Assembly (NCBI RefSeq): GCF_900591205.1
Contig: NZ_UUPU01000029.1
Span: 248,001 to 312,000 of the forward strand
Direction of reading: 5' to 3'
DNA from: Pseudomonas viridiflava
Lineage (GTDB): Bacteria; Pseudomonadota; Gammaproteobacteria; Pseudomonadales; Pseudomonadaceae
Length of the DNA: 64,000 nt
Every line of letters starts with the position of its first letter. Position 1 is the first letter of the stretch. Below are positions 9,967 to 19,435 of the stretch, one piece after another. The position numbers and the translations under genes were made by a program. The notes beneath the pieces were generated by a model. The model had not been told where the DNA came from, searched no databases, and saw only the letters and a list, made by a program, of their open reading frames with translations.

Positions 9967-11967
9967 CTAGCGCACCAGGTGCAGGAACTGCAGGTGCCGC
10001 TCGTACTGGTCGAGAATGTCGTTGATGATCTGCTCCTTGGTGTAGCCCACCAGATCGTAATCCTGGCTGCCCTCACTCAAGTGCACTTCCGCCCGGTAGT
10101 AGCGGCGGTTGTTGATCTCTTTCGACCCCATGCCGCCCCGTGCAAATGACGGCGTGAAGTAGCCACGCATCTGCACCTGGTAGATAAACGGGTGCTCCTC
10201 GCCGTGCCCGATTTCCAGGCTGACGCTGTCGTTGGCCGGGTCCGGCTGGGTGACCACACTCAAGCCTTTCTCGACAAATACCGCCGTCACTTCTTCAATC
10301 GCCGGGCGCACCGTCGATTCAAGGAAACGGTACACCTCATCGCGCGATGGGAAGTGCACGGCCTGGCTCAAACGCTGGCGCCAGCCACCTTTGCCTTTGC
10401 GCGAAGCCGAAACCGGTGCCAGCGAATGCAACTGGGCGATCTGCTTTTGCGACTCCAAGTGGAACGCCTTGTGCAGCCCCCACATCATCAGCAGCAAAAT
10501 CATCGAGAACGGCAGCGAGGTCAGTACCACCGCTGACTTGAGCGAGTCGATACTGCCGGCAAACAGCAAGGCACTGGTGACCAGGGCAGTCATTGCGCCC
10601 CAGAACACCCGCAGCCATTTCGGCCCGTCTTCATCGGCGTTGCCGCCCTTGGACGAGAGGGTCGAGAGCACCACGGTGCCGGAGTCCGCCGACGTCACGA
10701 AGAACACGAAGCTGATAAACACCGTAACCGCGATCACGGTTTTGCTCCACGGGTAGGTTTCCAGCAGCAGGTAGAGGCTCATCGACGGGTCATCAATGGC
10801 CGACTGCCCGAGCGCCGTCATCCCGTGGTTGAGCACCTGGTCGATGGCGCTGTTGCCGAAGATCGACATCCACGCCAGGGTGAAACCCAGCGGGATCAGC
10901 AGCACGCCGAACACGAACTCACGGATGGTCCGGCCGCGCGAAATCCGCGCAATAAACAGGCCCACGAACGGCGACCATGCGATCCACCAGGCCCAGTAGA
11001 ACACCGTCCAACCGCCCAGCCAGTCGCTGGGTTTGTCGTAGGCGTACACATCAAAACTCTTGGTCGGCAAGGCGCCCAAGTAGTCGCCGATGTTCTGGAT
11101 CAAGGTATTGAGCAAATGCTGGGTAGGCCCGGCAAACAACACAAACAGCAGCAGCGCGCAGGCCAGCAGCATGTTGATATCGGACATCACCCGCACGCCC
11201 TTGTCGACGCCGGCCACCGCGACGAGGATCGCGGCGCCCATCATCAGCGTGATCAGGCCGACCTGAATCCACTGGGTGTGGGCGATGCCGAACAGGTAGT
11301 CGAGGCCGGAGTTGAGGTGCAGCACACCAAAACCCATATCCGCGCCGAGGCCGAACACCGTGGCGATGATGCCGAAGCCATCCACCGCATAACCGATGGG
11401 CCCGTTGATGCGTTTGCCGATCAGCGGGTACAACGCCGAGCGCAGCGCCAGCGGCAGGTTATGGCGGTAGGCGAAATACGCCAGCGCCATGCCGACAAAG
11501 GCGAATACGCCCCAACCATGCAGGCCCCAGTGCAGAAACAGAATCTGCATGGCTTGGCGTGCGGCGTCGGCATTCATTGGCGCGCCCTGGGGCGGTTGCA
11601 CCAGATGCGTCAGCGGCTCGGACACGCAGAAGAAAAACAGCGTGATGCTGATCCCGGCGGCAAACAGCATGCCGGCCCAGGACAGATAACTGAATTCGGG
11701 CTCGTCGTGGTCGGCACCGAGTTTTATCTTGCCGTAGCCCGATAGCGCGGTGACCACCACGAAGACCAGATACAGGGTCATCGCCAGCATGTAGTACCAG
11801 CCGACCGTATTGGCCGCCCAGTTTTGCGCGGCCAGCAGCCAGGCACCGGCCTGTTGCGGGATAGCGATGACAGTGATGCCGAACAGCAAGATGAAGGTGG
11901 CGGCAAAGTAGAAAACGGGCGCATTCATGCGCACCAGGCCGCTGGATGGGGTGGACGATGCACTCAT
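9967..11967 (-). CDS. betT: BCCT-family choline/betaine transporter, BetT type
   Basis: An inner-membrane carrier of 666 residues for quaternary ammonium compounds, probably proton-driven choline uptake for glycine betaine synthesis. Twelve membrane segments fill residues 15-510, and the BCCT tryptophan signature is seen in Trp-Thr-Val-Phe-Tyr-Trp-Ala-Trp-Trp-Ile-Ala-Trp-Ser-Pro-Phe-Val-Gly. A cytoplasmic C-terminal domain of about 140 residues follows, as in BetT carriers that sense osmotic stress. A BetI-like palindrome lies about 95 bases upstream, supporting choline as substrate. No other bet genes are in the window, so this is an orphan copy. Confidence 0.9.
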   Translation of the reverse strand: MSASSTPSSGLVRMNAPVFYFAATFILLFGITVIAIPQQAGAWLLAAQNWAANTVGWYYMLAMTLYLVFVVVTALSGYGKIKLGADHDEPEFSYLSWAGMLFAAGISITLFFFCVSEPLTHLVQPPQGAPMNADAARQAMQILFLHWGLHGWGVFAFVGMALAYFAYRHNLPLALRSALYPLIGKRINGPIGYAVDGFGIIATVFGLGADMGFGVLHLNSGLDYLFGIAHTQWIQVGLITLMMGAAILVAVAGVDKGVRVMSDINMLLACALLLFVLFAGPTQHLLNTLIQNIGDYLGALPTKSFDVYAYDKPSDWLGGWTVFYWAWWIAWSPFVGLFIARISRGRTIREFVFGVLLIPLGFTLAWMSIFGNSAIDQVLNHGMTALGQSAIDDPSMSLYLLLETYPWSKTVIAVTVFISFVFFVTSADSGTVVLSTLSSKGGNADEDGPKWLRVFWGAMTALVTSALLFAGSIDSLKSAVVLTSLPFSMILLLMMWGLHKAFHLESQKQIAQLHSLAPVSASRKGKGGWRQRLSQAVHFPSRDEVYRFLESTVRPAIEEVTAVFVEKGLSVVTQPDPANDSVSLEIGHGEEHPFIYQVQMRGYFTPSFARGGMGSKEINNRRYYRAEVHLSEGSQDYDLVGYTKEQIINDILDQYERHLQFLHLVR

Positions 11968-12060
11968 GAACGATGCACCCCGAGGGTGTGGGATGTGGCT
12001 GTAAATAACGGACTCAGCAAAGGTAAGCCTCCTGTTGTGAGCGGGCAGCGAACCACCGGT

Positions 12061-12086
12061 TTAACTTGAACGAACATTCAAGTTAA
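12061..12086. promoter_or_regulatory. probable BetI operator upstream of betT
   Basis: A perfect 10-bp inverted repeat, ttaacttgaa and ttcaagttaa, with spacer cgaaca. The core ttgaacgaacattcaa resembles BetI sites as I recall them (ttgaacgttcaa-like). It lies 94 bases before the betT start. The stretch 11968-12329 otherwise holds only the REPIN below. Confidence 0.55.
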
Positions 12087-12219
12087 ACATGGATCGGCGG
12101 TCTGGGACTAATCTCAGGGCTGAGTGGTAGGTAATTCCTACACTAGCTCAAGGAAAGGTATGACGGGCGAGGGAGACAAATCGTTCAGCGATTGCGGGTT
12201 GAATTTGGAACGCAGTCAA

Positions 12220-12312
12220 AATGTGTGAGGGGGCTTGCCCCCGATGGCGGTGCATCAGTATCAGATGAGCTGACTGACACACCGCTATCGGGGACAAGCC
12301 CCCTCCCACATT
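12220..12312. repeat. REPIN-like element
   Basis: REPs aatgtgtgagggggcttgcc and the near-complement ggacaagccccctcccacat are separated by about 50 bases containing gatggcggtg/caccgctatc. It lies just past the epsC stop. Confidence 0.75.
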
Positions 12313-12329
12313 GGTTTTGTGTAGGGGCT

Positions 12330-13256
12330 TTATTTTTGCGCCCCATCCTCATGCTGCAAATTCGCCTGGGTAATATTCGCCCCTGCCGGCACGCTGCGGG
12401 TCAGCCACACATTGCCGCCGATGGTCGAGCCTTTGCCGATGGTGATGCGCCCAAGGATCGTCGCCCCGGCATAGATCACCACATCATCCTCGACGATTGG
12501 ATGGCGCGGATGGCCCTTCTGCAATTGCCCATCCTCATCCGCCGGGAAGCGCTTGGCGCCCAGGGTCACGGCCTGGTAGATGCGCACCCGCTCGCCGATG
12601 ATCGCGGTTTCGCCGATCACCACACCCGTCCCGTGGTCGATAAAGAAACTCGGGCCGATCTGCGCACCCGGGTGGATATCAATACCAGTGGCCGAGTGAG
12701 CAATCTCCGCGCTGATCCGCGCCAACAGCGGCAACCCGGCGCGATACAAGTGGTGCGCCAGGCGATGGTGAATCACCGCCAGAATCCCCGGGTAGCACAG
12801 CAACACTTCATCTACGCTGCGCGCAGCCGGGTCGCCGTGGTAGGCGGCCAGCACGTCGGTGTCCAACAGGCTGCGCAGGGACGGCAAGGCCAGGGCGAAA
12901 TCCTGGATCAGGCGGATGGCCAGCGCGTCCACCGCGCCGTCATCCTGGCCACCTTGGCGTGCGGCGTAACGCAACTCCAGGCGAGCCTGGGCGAGCAACG
13001 CATTCAAGGCGACGTCGAGGGTGTGGCCGACGTAAAAGTCTTCGCTCTCTTCACGCAGGTCCACCGGCCCAAGGCGCATCGGAAACAGTGCGCCGCACAG
13101 CGATTCGAGGATTTGCGCCACCGCCTCGCGGGACGGCAACTCACGGCCGCCATGCTCACCGCTCAAGCGGCCATTGCGCGTTCGCCACTGGTCCCGGGCG
13201 TCGCGCAGTTGGCTCACGATGGTCTGCAATTGCCAATGACTGGAACGCTCACTCAC
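12330..13256 (-). CDS. epsC: serine O-acetyltransferase EpsC
   Basis: Transfers acetyl from acetyl-CoA to L-serine, giving O-acetylserine for cysteine synthesis in the cytoplasm. The 308-residue chain has an alpha-helical N-terminal domain (about 1-190) and a left-handed beta-helix from hexapeptide repeats (residues about 195-300: [10 protein letters not shown] and Ile-Gly-Lys-Gly-Ser-Thr-Ile-Gly-Gly). I chose the GTG at 13256 (Val-Ser-Glu-Arg-Ser), which has caggag 8 bases upstream; longer starts to 13322 run into the divergent promoter. It is divergent from dcyD-tcyJLN, which brings cysteine in from outside. Confidence 0.92.
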   Translation of the reverse strand: MSERSSHWQLQTIVSQLRDARDQWRTRNGRLSGEHGGRELPSREAVAQILESLCGALFPMRLGPVDLREESEDFYVGHTLDVALNALLAQARLELRYAARQGGQDDGAVDALAIRLIQDFALALPSLRSLLDTDVLAAYHGDPAARSVDEVLLCYPGILAVIHHRLAHHLYRAGLPLLARISAEIAHSATGIDIHPGAQIGPSFFIDHGTGVVIGETAIIGERVRIYQAVTLGAKRFPADEDGQLQKGHPRHPIVEDDVVIYAGATILGRITIGKGSTIGGNVWLTRSVPAGANITQANLQHEDGAQK

Positions 13257-13422
13257 GGTATTCACTCCTGACGAAATGCCCATCACTTTACGGTATGCAC
13301 CCAGCCTGCCCTTAAGAACCAATGGTGTGATGCTAAGAACCAGCCGGCATAAGCGATTGGCGGTTGCTCGATCAAAAGTGCCTGCCTATAGTCGCCCCAT
13401 CACTCAGCCACTGTCTGTCGCC

Positions 13423-14418
13423 ATGATCAAACAACAGCTCGAACGTTTTAAACGCCTGGACCTGCTGGGCGGCGCCACCGCCCTGGAAAAACTCGAGCGG
13501 CTGTCGACCTGGTTGGGCAGGGATATCTACGTCAAGCGCGACGACACCACGCCCCTGGCCATGGGCGGCAACAAGCTGCGCAAGCTTGAGTACCTGGCCT
13601 TTGACGCCATCGCTCAGGGCGCCGATACCCTGGTGACCGCTGGCGCCATTCAGTCCAACCATGTACGCCAGACCGCCGCGCTGGCCGCCAAGCTCGGCCT
13701 GGGCTGCGTCGCCCTGCTGGAAAACCCCACCGGCACCGAAGACCCCAGCTACCTGGGCAACGGCAACCGCCTGCTGCTGGAGCTGTTCGATGCCAAAGTG
13801 GAACTGGTCGAGAACCTCGACAATGTGGACGACCAGCTCAACGCCCTCGCCGACCGCCTGCGCAGCAACGGCAAGAAGCCGTACCGGGTGCCCATCGGCG
13901 GCTCCAATGCCCTTGGCGCCCTGGGTTATGTGCGCGCAGGGCTGGAGCTGGCGGCGCAGATCGAAGACAGCGGTATCGAATTCGCCGCCGTGGTCTTGGC
14001 GTCCGGCAGTGCCGGCACCCACAGCGGCCTGGCATTGGCCCTCAGTGAAGTGCTGCCGGACCTGCCGGTAATCGGCGTTACAGTGTCGCGCACCGATGAA
14101 GCCCAGCGCCCGAAGGTACAGGGCCTGGCCGAGCGCACCGCCGAGCTGCTGGGGGTGGATATCCCCGAAGCCTTCAAGGTGATTCTGTGGGACGAATATT
14201 TCGGCCCCCGTTATGGCGAGCCGAACGCCGGCACCCTGGCAGCGATCAAGCTGCTGGCCAGCCAGGAAGGTCTGCTGCTGGACCCGGTCTACACTGGCAA
14301 AGCCATGGCCGGTTTGCTGGATGGCATCGGGCGTCAGCGGTTTGAGGACGGGCCGATCATTTTCCTGCATACGGGTGGGGCGCCGGCGTTGTTTGCTTAC
14401 AACTCAGTGTTCAACTGA
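13423..14418 (+). CDS. dcyD: D-cysteine desulfhydrase
   Basis: A PLP enzyme that breaks D-cysteine to pyruvate, ammonia and hydrogen sulfide. The 331 residues match the DcyD/ACC deaminase family: [13 protein letters not shown], with Lys51 the expected PLP lysine, and Ser-Asn-His in [10 protein letters not shown]. I chose the internal ATG at 13423; an in-frame extension upstream to 13276 crosses the divergent promoter and has no family resemblance. The cystine transporter follows 200 bases later, as in enterobacteria, where dcyD adjoins the cystine uptake genes. Confidence 0.92.
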   Translation: MIKQQLERFKRLDLLGGATALEKLERLSTWLGRDIYVKRDDTTPLAMGGNKLRKLEYLAFDAIAQGADTLVTAGAIQSNHVRQTAALAAKLGLGCVALLENPTGTEDPSYLGNGNRLLLELFDAKVELVENLDNVDDQLNALADRLRSNGKKPYRVPIGGSNALGALGYVRAGLELAAQIEDSGIEFAAVVLASGSAGTHSGLALALSEVLPDLPVIGVTVSRTDEAQRPKVQGLAERTAELLGVDIPEAFKVILWDEYFGPRYGEPNAGTLAAIKLLASQEGLLLDPVYTGKAMAGLLDGIGRQRFEDGPIIFLHTGGAPALFAYNSVFN

Positions 14419-14432
14419 CTGTACGGCATAAA

Positions 14433-14448
14433 GCCCGCTCCCACATTT
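14433..14448. repeat. single REP half-element
   Basis: The sequence gcccgctcccacattt matches one arm of the local REPs, with no partner within 150 bases. Confidence 0.5.
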
Positions 14449-14454
14449 GACCGA

Positions 14455-14531
14455 CTGCATATTCTATAAAAGAATATCAATTTAGATTTATATTATTTTC
14501 AAGTCTTAAAAACCGGCTTTATAGTCGCGCC
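14455..14531 (+). promoter_or_regulatory. AT-rich promoter region of tcyJLN with inverted repeat
   Basis: Arms atattct (14459-14465) and agaatat (14471-14477) with a 5-base spacer open a very AT-rich stretch. A tatagt hexamer near 14520-14525 is a plausible -10. The layout suits regulation by a LysR-type protein such as CysB; this is inference. Confidence 0.4.
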
Positions 14532-14618
14532 GTAGGCGAAGACGCGCTACGCGCTTTAAGGCAGGATACGACTACTGCGTCACCTGCTTCGCTCAACATA
14601 AAAACACAGGGGCTCTTC

Positions 14619-15413
14619 ATGACTATTTCCGTATTGCGTCGCACGTTGTTGGTTGGCACTTTGGGCCTGGCACTCGGGGCTGGCCTGATGGGCCAGGCAG
14701 TGGCCGGCGAGCAATTGGGCAACATCAAAAAGGCCGGCGAGATCAAAATCGGCCTCGAAGGTACTTACCCACCGTTCAGCTTTCAGGATGAACAAGGCAA
14801 GTTGGCTGGCTTTGAAGTGGAGCTGTCCCAAGCGCTGGCCAAGGAGCTGGGCGTCAAGGTCAAGCTGCAAGCCACCCCGTGGGACGGCATCCTCGCCGCC
14901 CTGGAGTCCAAGCGCCTGGATGCTGTGGTCAACCAGGTGACCATCTCCGAAGAACGCAAAAAGAAGTATGACTTCTCCAAGCCCTACACCGTGTCCGGGA
15001 TCCAGGCGCTGGTCCTGAAGAAAAACCTCGACACCATCAAGACCGCCGATGACCTGGCCGGCAAGAAAGTCGGTGTGGGCCTGGGCACCAACTACGAACA
15101 ATGGCTCAAGGACAACCAACCCAAAGCCATCATCAAGACCTACAACGATGACCCTACCAAGTTCCAGGACCTGCGCATCGGCCGCATCGACGCCATCCTG
15201 ATCGACCGTCTGGCGGCCCTGGAATACGCCAAAAAAGCCCCGGACACCGCGGCTGCCGGTGATGCCTTCTCCCGCCAGGAAGCGGGTATTGCCCTGCGCA
15301 AAGGCGAGCCTGAACTGCTCGACGCGGTGAACAAGGCCCTCGACAAGCTGCGCGCCGACGGCACCTTGAAGAAGCTGTCCGAGAAGTATTTCAACGCTGA
15401 CGTCACTGAATAA
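14619..15413 (+). CDS. tcyJ: cystine ABC transporter, periplasmic binding protein
   Basis: Binds L-cystine (and probably D-cysteine derivatives) in the periplasm. The protein of 264 residues has a signal peptide (cleavage near Gln-Ala-Val-Ala-Gly) and an SBP_bac_3 fold: Ile-Gly-Leu-Glu-Gly-Thr-Tyr-Pro-Pro-Phe-Ser-Phe and Asp-Ala-Val-Val-Asn-Gln-Val-Thr-Ile. It matches FliY/TcyJ. The mature protein has no Met and no Cys. Its stop overlaps the permease ATG (TAATGG), so the three transporter genes form one unit. Confidence 0.92.
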   Translation: MTISVLRRTLLVGTLGLALGAGLMGQAVAGEQLGNIKKAGEIKIGLEGTYPPFSFQDEQGKLAGFEVELSQALAKELGVKVKLQATPWDGILAALESKRLDAVVNQVTISEERKKKYDFSKPYTVSGIQALVLKKNLDTIKTADDLAGKKVGVGLGTNYEQWLKDNQPKAIIKTYNDDPTKFQDLRIGRIDAILIDRLAALEYAKKAPDTAAAGDAFSRQEAGIALRKGEPELLDAVNKALDKLRADGTLKKLSEKYFNADVTE

Positions 15414-16078
15414 TGGAAGCAGGTTTCCAACTCGCGCTGGACTCCGCGCCCTTTCTGCTCAAGGGCGCGTACTACACGGTGATTCTTAGCCTCGGCGGGA
15501 TGTTTTTCGGTTTGCTGCTGGGCTTCGGCCTGGCCTTGATGCGCCTGTCGCGCTTCAAGCTGGTGAGCTGGATAGCCCGGGTCTACGTGTCGTTCTTTCG
15601 CGGCACGCCCTTGCTGGTACAGCTGTTTTTGATCTACTACGGTTTGCCGCAAGTGGGCATCGAGCTGGATCCGATCCCGGCGGCCATGATCGGCTTTTCG
15701 CTGAACATGGCCGCCTATGCCTGTGAAATCCTGCGCGCCGCGATCAGCTCGATCGAGCGCGGCCAGTGGGAAGCTGCCGCCAGTATCGGCATGACCCGTG
15801 CGCAAACCCTGCGCCGGGCCATCCTGCCGCAGGCGATGCGCACGGCCTTGCCGCCGCTGGGCAACAGCTTTATTTCACTGGTCAAGGACACGGCGCTGGC
15901 GGCCACCATCCAAGTGCCCGAGTTGTTCCGCCAGGCGCAACTGGTGTCGGCACGTACCTTTGAAATCTTCACCATGTACCTGTCCGCTGCCCTGATCTAC
16001 TGGATACTGGCAAGCATCCTGGCGCATTTCCAAAATCGCCTGGAAGACCGGGTCAACCGGCATGACCTGGAGTCCTGA
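15413..16078 (+). CDS. tcyL: cystine ABC transporter, permease
   Basis: An inner-membrane permease of 221 residues in the polar amino-acid (HisM/YecS) family, with about five membrane segments and the loop Glu-Ala-Ala-Ala-Ser-Ile-Gly-Met-Thr that contacts the ATPase. The N-terminal [10 protein letters not shown] and the [10 protein letters not shown] motif are family hallmarks. It overlaps tcyJ by one base and is followed after 2 bases by tcyN. Only one permease gene is present, so it probably acts as a homodimer. Confidence 0.92.
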   Translation: MEAGFQLALDSAPFLLKGAYYTVILSLGGMFFGLLLGFGLALMRLSRFKLVSWIARVYVSFFRGTPLLVQLFLIYYGLPQVGIELDPIPAAMIGFSLNMAAYACEILRAAISSIERGQWEAAASIGMTRAQTLRRAILPQAMRTALPPLGNSFISLVKDTALAATIQVPELFRQAQLVSARTFEIFTMYLSAALIYWILASILAHFQNRLEDRVNRHDLES

Positions 16079-16080
16079 GC

Positions 16081-16827
16081 ATGATCGTGGTTGAAAAACT
16101 GACCAAACAATTCAAGGGTCAGGTGGTGCTTAACGGGATCGACCTTGAGGTCAAGGAAGGCGAAGTGGTCGCCATCATCGGCCCCAGCGGTTCCGGCAAG
16201 ACTACCTTCCTGCGCTGCCTGAACTTCCTCGAACAACCCACCAGCGGCCGTATCAAGGTTGGGGATATCGAGATCGACAGCAGCAAACCGCTGAACCAGC
16301 AACAGAGCCTGGTGCGGCGCTTGCGTCAGCACGTGGGTTTTGTGTTCCAGAACTTCAACCTGTTCCCCCACCGCACCGCGCTGGAAAACGTCATCGAAGG
16401 CCCGATCGTGGTCAAGAAGATGCCACGCGAAGCGGCTATCGAACTGGGTCGCACGCTGCTGGCCAGGGTCGGCCTGGCGGGCAAGGAAGACGCTTACCCA
16501 CGGCGCCTGTCCGGCGGCCAGCAACAGCGCGTGGCGATTGCCCGTGCGCTGGCGATGGAGCCGGAGGTGATTCTGTTCGACGAACCCACCTCCGCCCTGG
16601 ACCCGGAGCTGGTGGGCGAAGTGCTGGCGACCATTCGCAGCCTCGCCGAAGAAAACCGCACGATGGTTATCGTCACCCACGAAATGAGCTTTGCGCGGGA
16701 TGTTGCCAACCGGGTGATCTTCTTCGACAAGGGCGTGGTCGTGGAGCAAGGCGAGGCCAAGGCGTTGTTTGCCAACCCCCGGGAGGAACGTACCAAGCAG
16801 TTCCTGAGTAAGTTCCTGGCTCACTGA
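16081..16827 (+). CDS. tcyN: cystine ABC transporter, ATP-binding subunit
   Basis: Cytoplasmic ATPase of 248 residues with Walker A Gly-Pro-Ser-Gly-Ser-Gly-Lys-Thr, signature Leu-Ser-Gly-Gly-Gln-Gln-Gln-Arg, Walker B Val-Ile-Leu-Phe-Asp-Glu-Pro, and the switch region Val-Thr-His-Glu-Met-Ser-Phe-Ala. This pattern is typical of polar amino-acid ABC ATPases (YecC/TcyN). It is the last gene of dcyD-tcyJLN. The sequence after it, 16828-17222, holds a REPIN and a possible promoter for the next gene. Confidence 0.92.
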   Translation: MIVVEKLTKQFKGQVVLNGIDLEVKEGEVVAIIGPSGSGKTTFLRCLNFLEQPTSGRIKVGDIEIDSSKPLNQQQSLVRRLRQHVGFVFQNFNLFPHRTALENVIEGPIVVKKMPREAAIELGRTLLARVGLAGKEDAYPRRLSGGQQQRVAIARALAMEPEVILFDEPTSALDPELVGEVLATIRSLAEENRTMVIVTHEMSFARDVANRVIFFDKGVVVEQGEAKALFANPREERTKQFLSKFLAH

Positions 16828-16849
16828 CCCCCTCGGCAAAACACGCTTA

Positions 16850-16949
16850 AATGTGGCGAGGGAGCTTGCTCCCGTTGGAGTGCGAAGCGCTCCCCAGATT
16901 TTGGGGCTGCTACGCAGCCCAACGGGAGCAAGCTCCCTCGCCACACGTT
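16850..16949. repeat. REPIN-like element of a different subfamily
   Basis: The arms aatgtggcgagggagcttgc and its near-complement flank two inner hairpins (ggagtgcgaagcgctcc and ggggctgctacgcagccc). The sequence type (ggcgaggga.cttgctccc) differs from most REPINs here, which read gtgggag. Confidence 0.75.
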
Positions 16950-17222
16950 AGTGCTCCTACAAGACTTCCTCACCCGCACCTGTAAAACACCCCGCCGCAC
17001 GCCCCCTAAAATCCCCCTCCCCGTCAGCCTTTTCTGAATCTGCGCCAACTCGCCGTTTAGCCCTTTGCCGCCATTGACGCTCCTCGGCCAACCCTCTTAT
17101 CTAGCACCCAGAGGATTGGATCCTATCCCGGCTATTCACTGAATCGTTCAATTCGGCCCCCAACGCACACCTGCGCCAAGGGGTCGGAACGATTGCTGCT
17201 GGCTGCATCAAGGAGATTACTT

Positions 17223-17981
17223 ATGACGCGCATGCTCACCGCCCCGACTTTGCCTCAGGCCATTAGAAACGGCATCAATGCCCTGGCCGCCACTCACCTG
17301 CAAGTCGACATCGCGCCCTATCCGGGTATGGATGAAGGCGACGTGATCGAACTGTTCTGGAACAACTGCTTTGCCGCCTCACGGCGGGTCACGGCATGCA
17401 AAGCCGGCACCCCCACGCGCCTGCGTGTACCGGAGAGTTTTGTACAGGATGGCCCGGCGCGGGTTCACTACCAGGTCATGCAGATCGGCCGCGCCCCTGC
17501 GCGCTCGGGCGTGACGCGGGTGCGAGTCAAAACCAACTGTCCTGGCGGCCGGCCTTCGGACCTCTACAGCGACGAAAACCAAAACCTTGCGCCCGTGAAC
17601 CTGCCGGAGACGATCCGCCGCTATGGCGTCAACAGCAGCCAGGTCCGGCGCGGCATCCCGCTGACCATCGAGCCCTACGCACACATGACCACCGGCGATG
17701 CCATCACCCTGCGCTGGGGCGATGTGCGCATGGACCTGCCGAAAATCCAGACCATGGGCGTGGGCTTGGCGGTGCAGGTGTGGGTGCCGTCGACGGTCAT
17801 CGTCGACGCCGGGGACGACTGCCGACTGGAGGTCACCTACTGCATTCTGGATTTCGTCGGCAACACTTCACGCTGGGCGCCGGCCCGTACGTTAAGGATT
17901 GCGGCCGCAGCCACCCGCCCCGCCACGGCCAGGCAGACCTATCAACCACGCCCCCTCGGTTCGCCCTGTGAACCTGGGTGA
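17223..17981 (+). CDS. hypothetical protein with two Ig-like repeats
   Basis: Function unknown. The 252-residue protein shows no signal peptide or membrane segment. Two repeats of about 100 residues can be aligned by the pattern Tyr-x-x-Met-x-x-Gly-Asp-x-Ile-x-Leu-x-Trp (near residues 32-45 and 151-164), each followed by a predicted all-beta stretch and a closing Arg-x-Arg-Val or Arg-Thr-Leu-Arg-Ile strand. The same pattern recurs in the 1223-residue protein at 24859, so both belong to one family. The ATG at 17223 has AAGGAG 8 bases upstream. It is flanked by a REPIN and the SfnB genes, but nothing ties it to sulfur. Confidence 0.75.
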   Translation: MTRMLTAPTLPQAIRNGINALAATHLQVDIAPYPGMDEGDVIELFWNNCFAASRRVTACKAGTPTRLRVPESFVQDGPARVHYQVMQIGRAPARSGVTRVRVKTNCPGGRPSDLYSDENQNLAPVNLPETIRRYGVNSSQVRRGIPLTIEPYAHMTTGDAITLRWGDVRMDLPKIQTMGVGLAVQVWVPSTVIVDAGDDCRLEVTYCILDFVGNTSRWAPARTLRIAAAATRPATARQTYQPRPLGSPCEPG

Positions 17982-18106
17982 CAGACCTTCTATGCATATT
18001 CCCAAAAGTTAGTTTATTTAAATATTTAACGCGCTTAGGGTATATGCACCGGACCACCGGACATTCCTGATTTTTCTGTTTTTATTTCATTGAATGCGAG
18101 GTCGGT

Positions 18107-18169
18107 ATGGTCAGAATTACCCCGGTGCATAACGCCAGGGCATTACGTGCAGCCAAGGAGCGGCGCTGA
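18107..18169 (+). CDS. possible 20-residue leader peptide ahead of sfnB
   Basis: A short frame, Met-Val-Arg-Ile-Thr-Pro-Val-His-Asn-Ala-Arg-Ala-Leu-Arg-Ala-Ala-Lys-Glu-Arg-Arg, with a weak GCGAGG site upstream. Its TGA overlaps the next ATG by one base. The peptide is rich in Arg, Ala and Lys and lacks Cys. It may couple translation to the SfnB gene or may be chance, since the downstream gene has its own AAGGAG. Confidence 0.35.
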   Translation: MVRITPVHNARALRAAKERR

Positions 18170-19410
18170 TGTCTAACTTGGCTCTAACACCCCCCCAGAG
18201 TGATCTGGACGTAGCCCCCCTGCTGTTGCCGGCCGCCGTGCTGCGCAACGACACAGACGCGCTGGGCGCCGCCCACGAGCTGGCTCAGGCTGCGCGCCTG
18301 CACGCCGCCAAGCGCGACCAGCAACGCAAGCTGCCGTGGGCACTGATCGAACAGTTCACCCGCAGCGGGCTGGGCAGTATTTCCATCCCCCGCGAGTACG
18401 GCGGCCCACAGGTTTCTTTCGTGACCCTGGCCGACGTGTTCGCGATCATCAGCGCGGCTGACCCGGCCCTCGGGCAGATCCCGCAGAACCATTTCGGCAT
18501 CCTGCACCTGTTGCAGGGCGCCGCCACCGAACGCCAGAAAAAGCAGCTGTTCCAGAGCGTCCTCGACGGCTGGCGCATCGGCAATGGCGGCCCGGAACGC
18601 GGCACCAAAAACACCCTGGAGCTCAAGGCGCGGATTACCGCCGAAGGCGACGGGTATGTCATCAGCGGCCAGAAGTTCTACTCCACCGGCGCGCTGTTTG
18701 CCCACTGGGTCGCGGTTAAAGCGCTGAACGATGACGGCAAGCAGGTGATGGCGTTCGTGCGGCGTGGCACCGAGGGGCTGCGCATCGTCGATGACTGGTC
18801 CGGCTTTGGCCAACGCACTACCGCCAGCGGCACCGTGCTGTTGGACCGCGTGCCGGTAGACGCCGAGTTGGTAGTCGAAAACTGGCGTATCGGCGAAACC
18901 CCGACTATCCAGGGCGCCGTCTCGCAGCTGATTCAGGCAGCTATCGACGCCGGCATCGCCCGTGGCGCGCTGGACGACACCATCGCCTTCGTACGTGAAC
19001 GCTCACGCCCATGGGTCGACGCCAAGGTCGAACGGGCCAGCGATGACCTGTATGTGATCGCCGATATCGGCAAGCTGAAAATCGAACTGCACGCCGCCGA
19101 GGCGCTGTTGCGCAAGGCCGGCCAGGTGCTGGACCAGGTGAGTGCCGCGCCGATCACCGCGCAGTCCGCCGCCCGCGCTTCGATTGCCGTGGCCGAGGCA
19201 AAAGTGCTGACCACCGAAGTGTCGTTGCTGGTCAGCGAGAAACTCTTCGAACTGGCCGGCAGCCGCGCCACCCTCGCCGAATTCAACCTCGACCGCCACT
19301 GGCGCAATGCGCGGGTGCACACCCTGCACGACCCGGTGCGCTGGAAGTATCACGCCATTGGCGCCTATCGCTTGAACGGCACCTTGCCGGCCAGGCATTC
19401 CTGGATCTGA
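18169..19410 (+). CDS. SfnB-family sulfur acquisition oxidoreductase (first copy)
   Basis: An acyl-CoA-dehydrogenase-fold flavoprotein of 413 residues related to SfnB and DszC, families linked to use of organosulfur compounds as sulfur source. Visible family landmarks are Ile-Pro-Arg-Glu-Tyr-Gly-Gly, Gln-Ile-Pro-Gln-Asn-His-Phe, Gly-Gln-Lys-Phe-Tyr-Ser-Thr-Gly, and Asp-Asp-Trp-Ser-Gly-Phe-Gly-Gln-Arg-Thr-Thr. The C-terminal Arg-His-Trp-Arg-Asn-Ala-Arg-Val-His-Thr-Leu-His-Asp-Pro matches its neighbour. It has only two Met and no Cys. It heads a tight operon with a second copy and a flavin monooxygenase. The true substrate is unknown. Confidence 0.88.
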   Translation: MSNLALTPPQSDLDVAPLLLPAAVLRNDTDALGAAHELAQAARLHAAKRDQQRKLPWALIEQFTRSGLGSISIPREYGGPQVSFVTLADVFAIISAADPALGQIPQNHFGILHLLQGAATERQKKQLFQSVLDGWRIGNGGPERGTKNTLELKARITAEGDGYVISGQKFYSTGALFAHWVAVKALNDDGKQVMAFVRRGTEGLRIVDDWSGFGQRTTASGTVLLDRVPVDAELVVENWRIGETPTIQGAVSQLIQAAIDAGIARGALDDTIAFVRERSRPWVDAKVERASDDLYVIADIGKLKIELHAAEALLRKAGQVLDQVSAAPITAQSAARASIAVAEAKVLTTEVSLLVSEKLFELAGSRATLAEFNLDRHWRNARVHTLHDPVRWKYHAIGAYRLNGTLPARHSWI

Positions 19411-19435
19411 CCGACCAGACATCTGGAGAACACAC

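Noticed and set aside
13257..13422. Longer starts for epsC (to 13322) and dcyD (from 13276)
   Set aside because: They overlap each other on opposite strands in the divergent promoter, and internal starts give family-like N-termini; the epsC start also has a good ribosome site.
17071..17103. A matched -35/-10 promoter shared by both Ig-like-repeat genes
   Set aside because: tcttatcta is shared and ttgacg precedes the first copy at about 18 bases, but in the second the nearest -35-like hexamer is about 21 bases away, so a common sigma-70 promoter is not shown.
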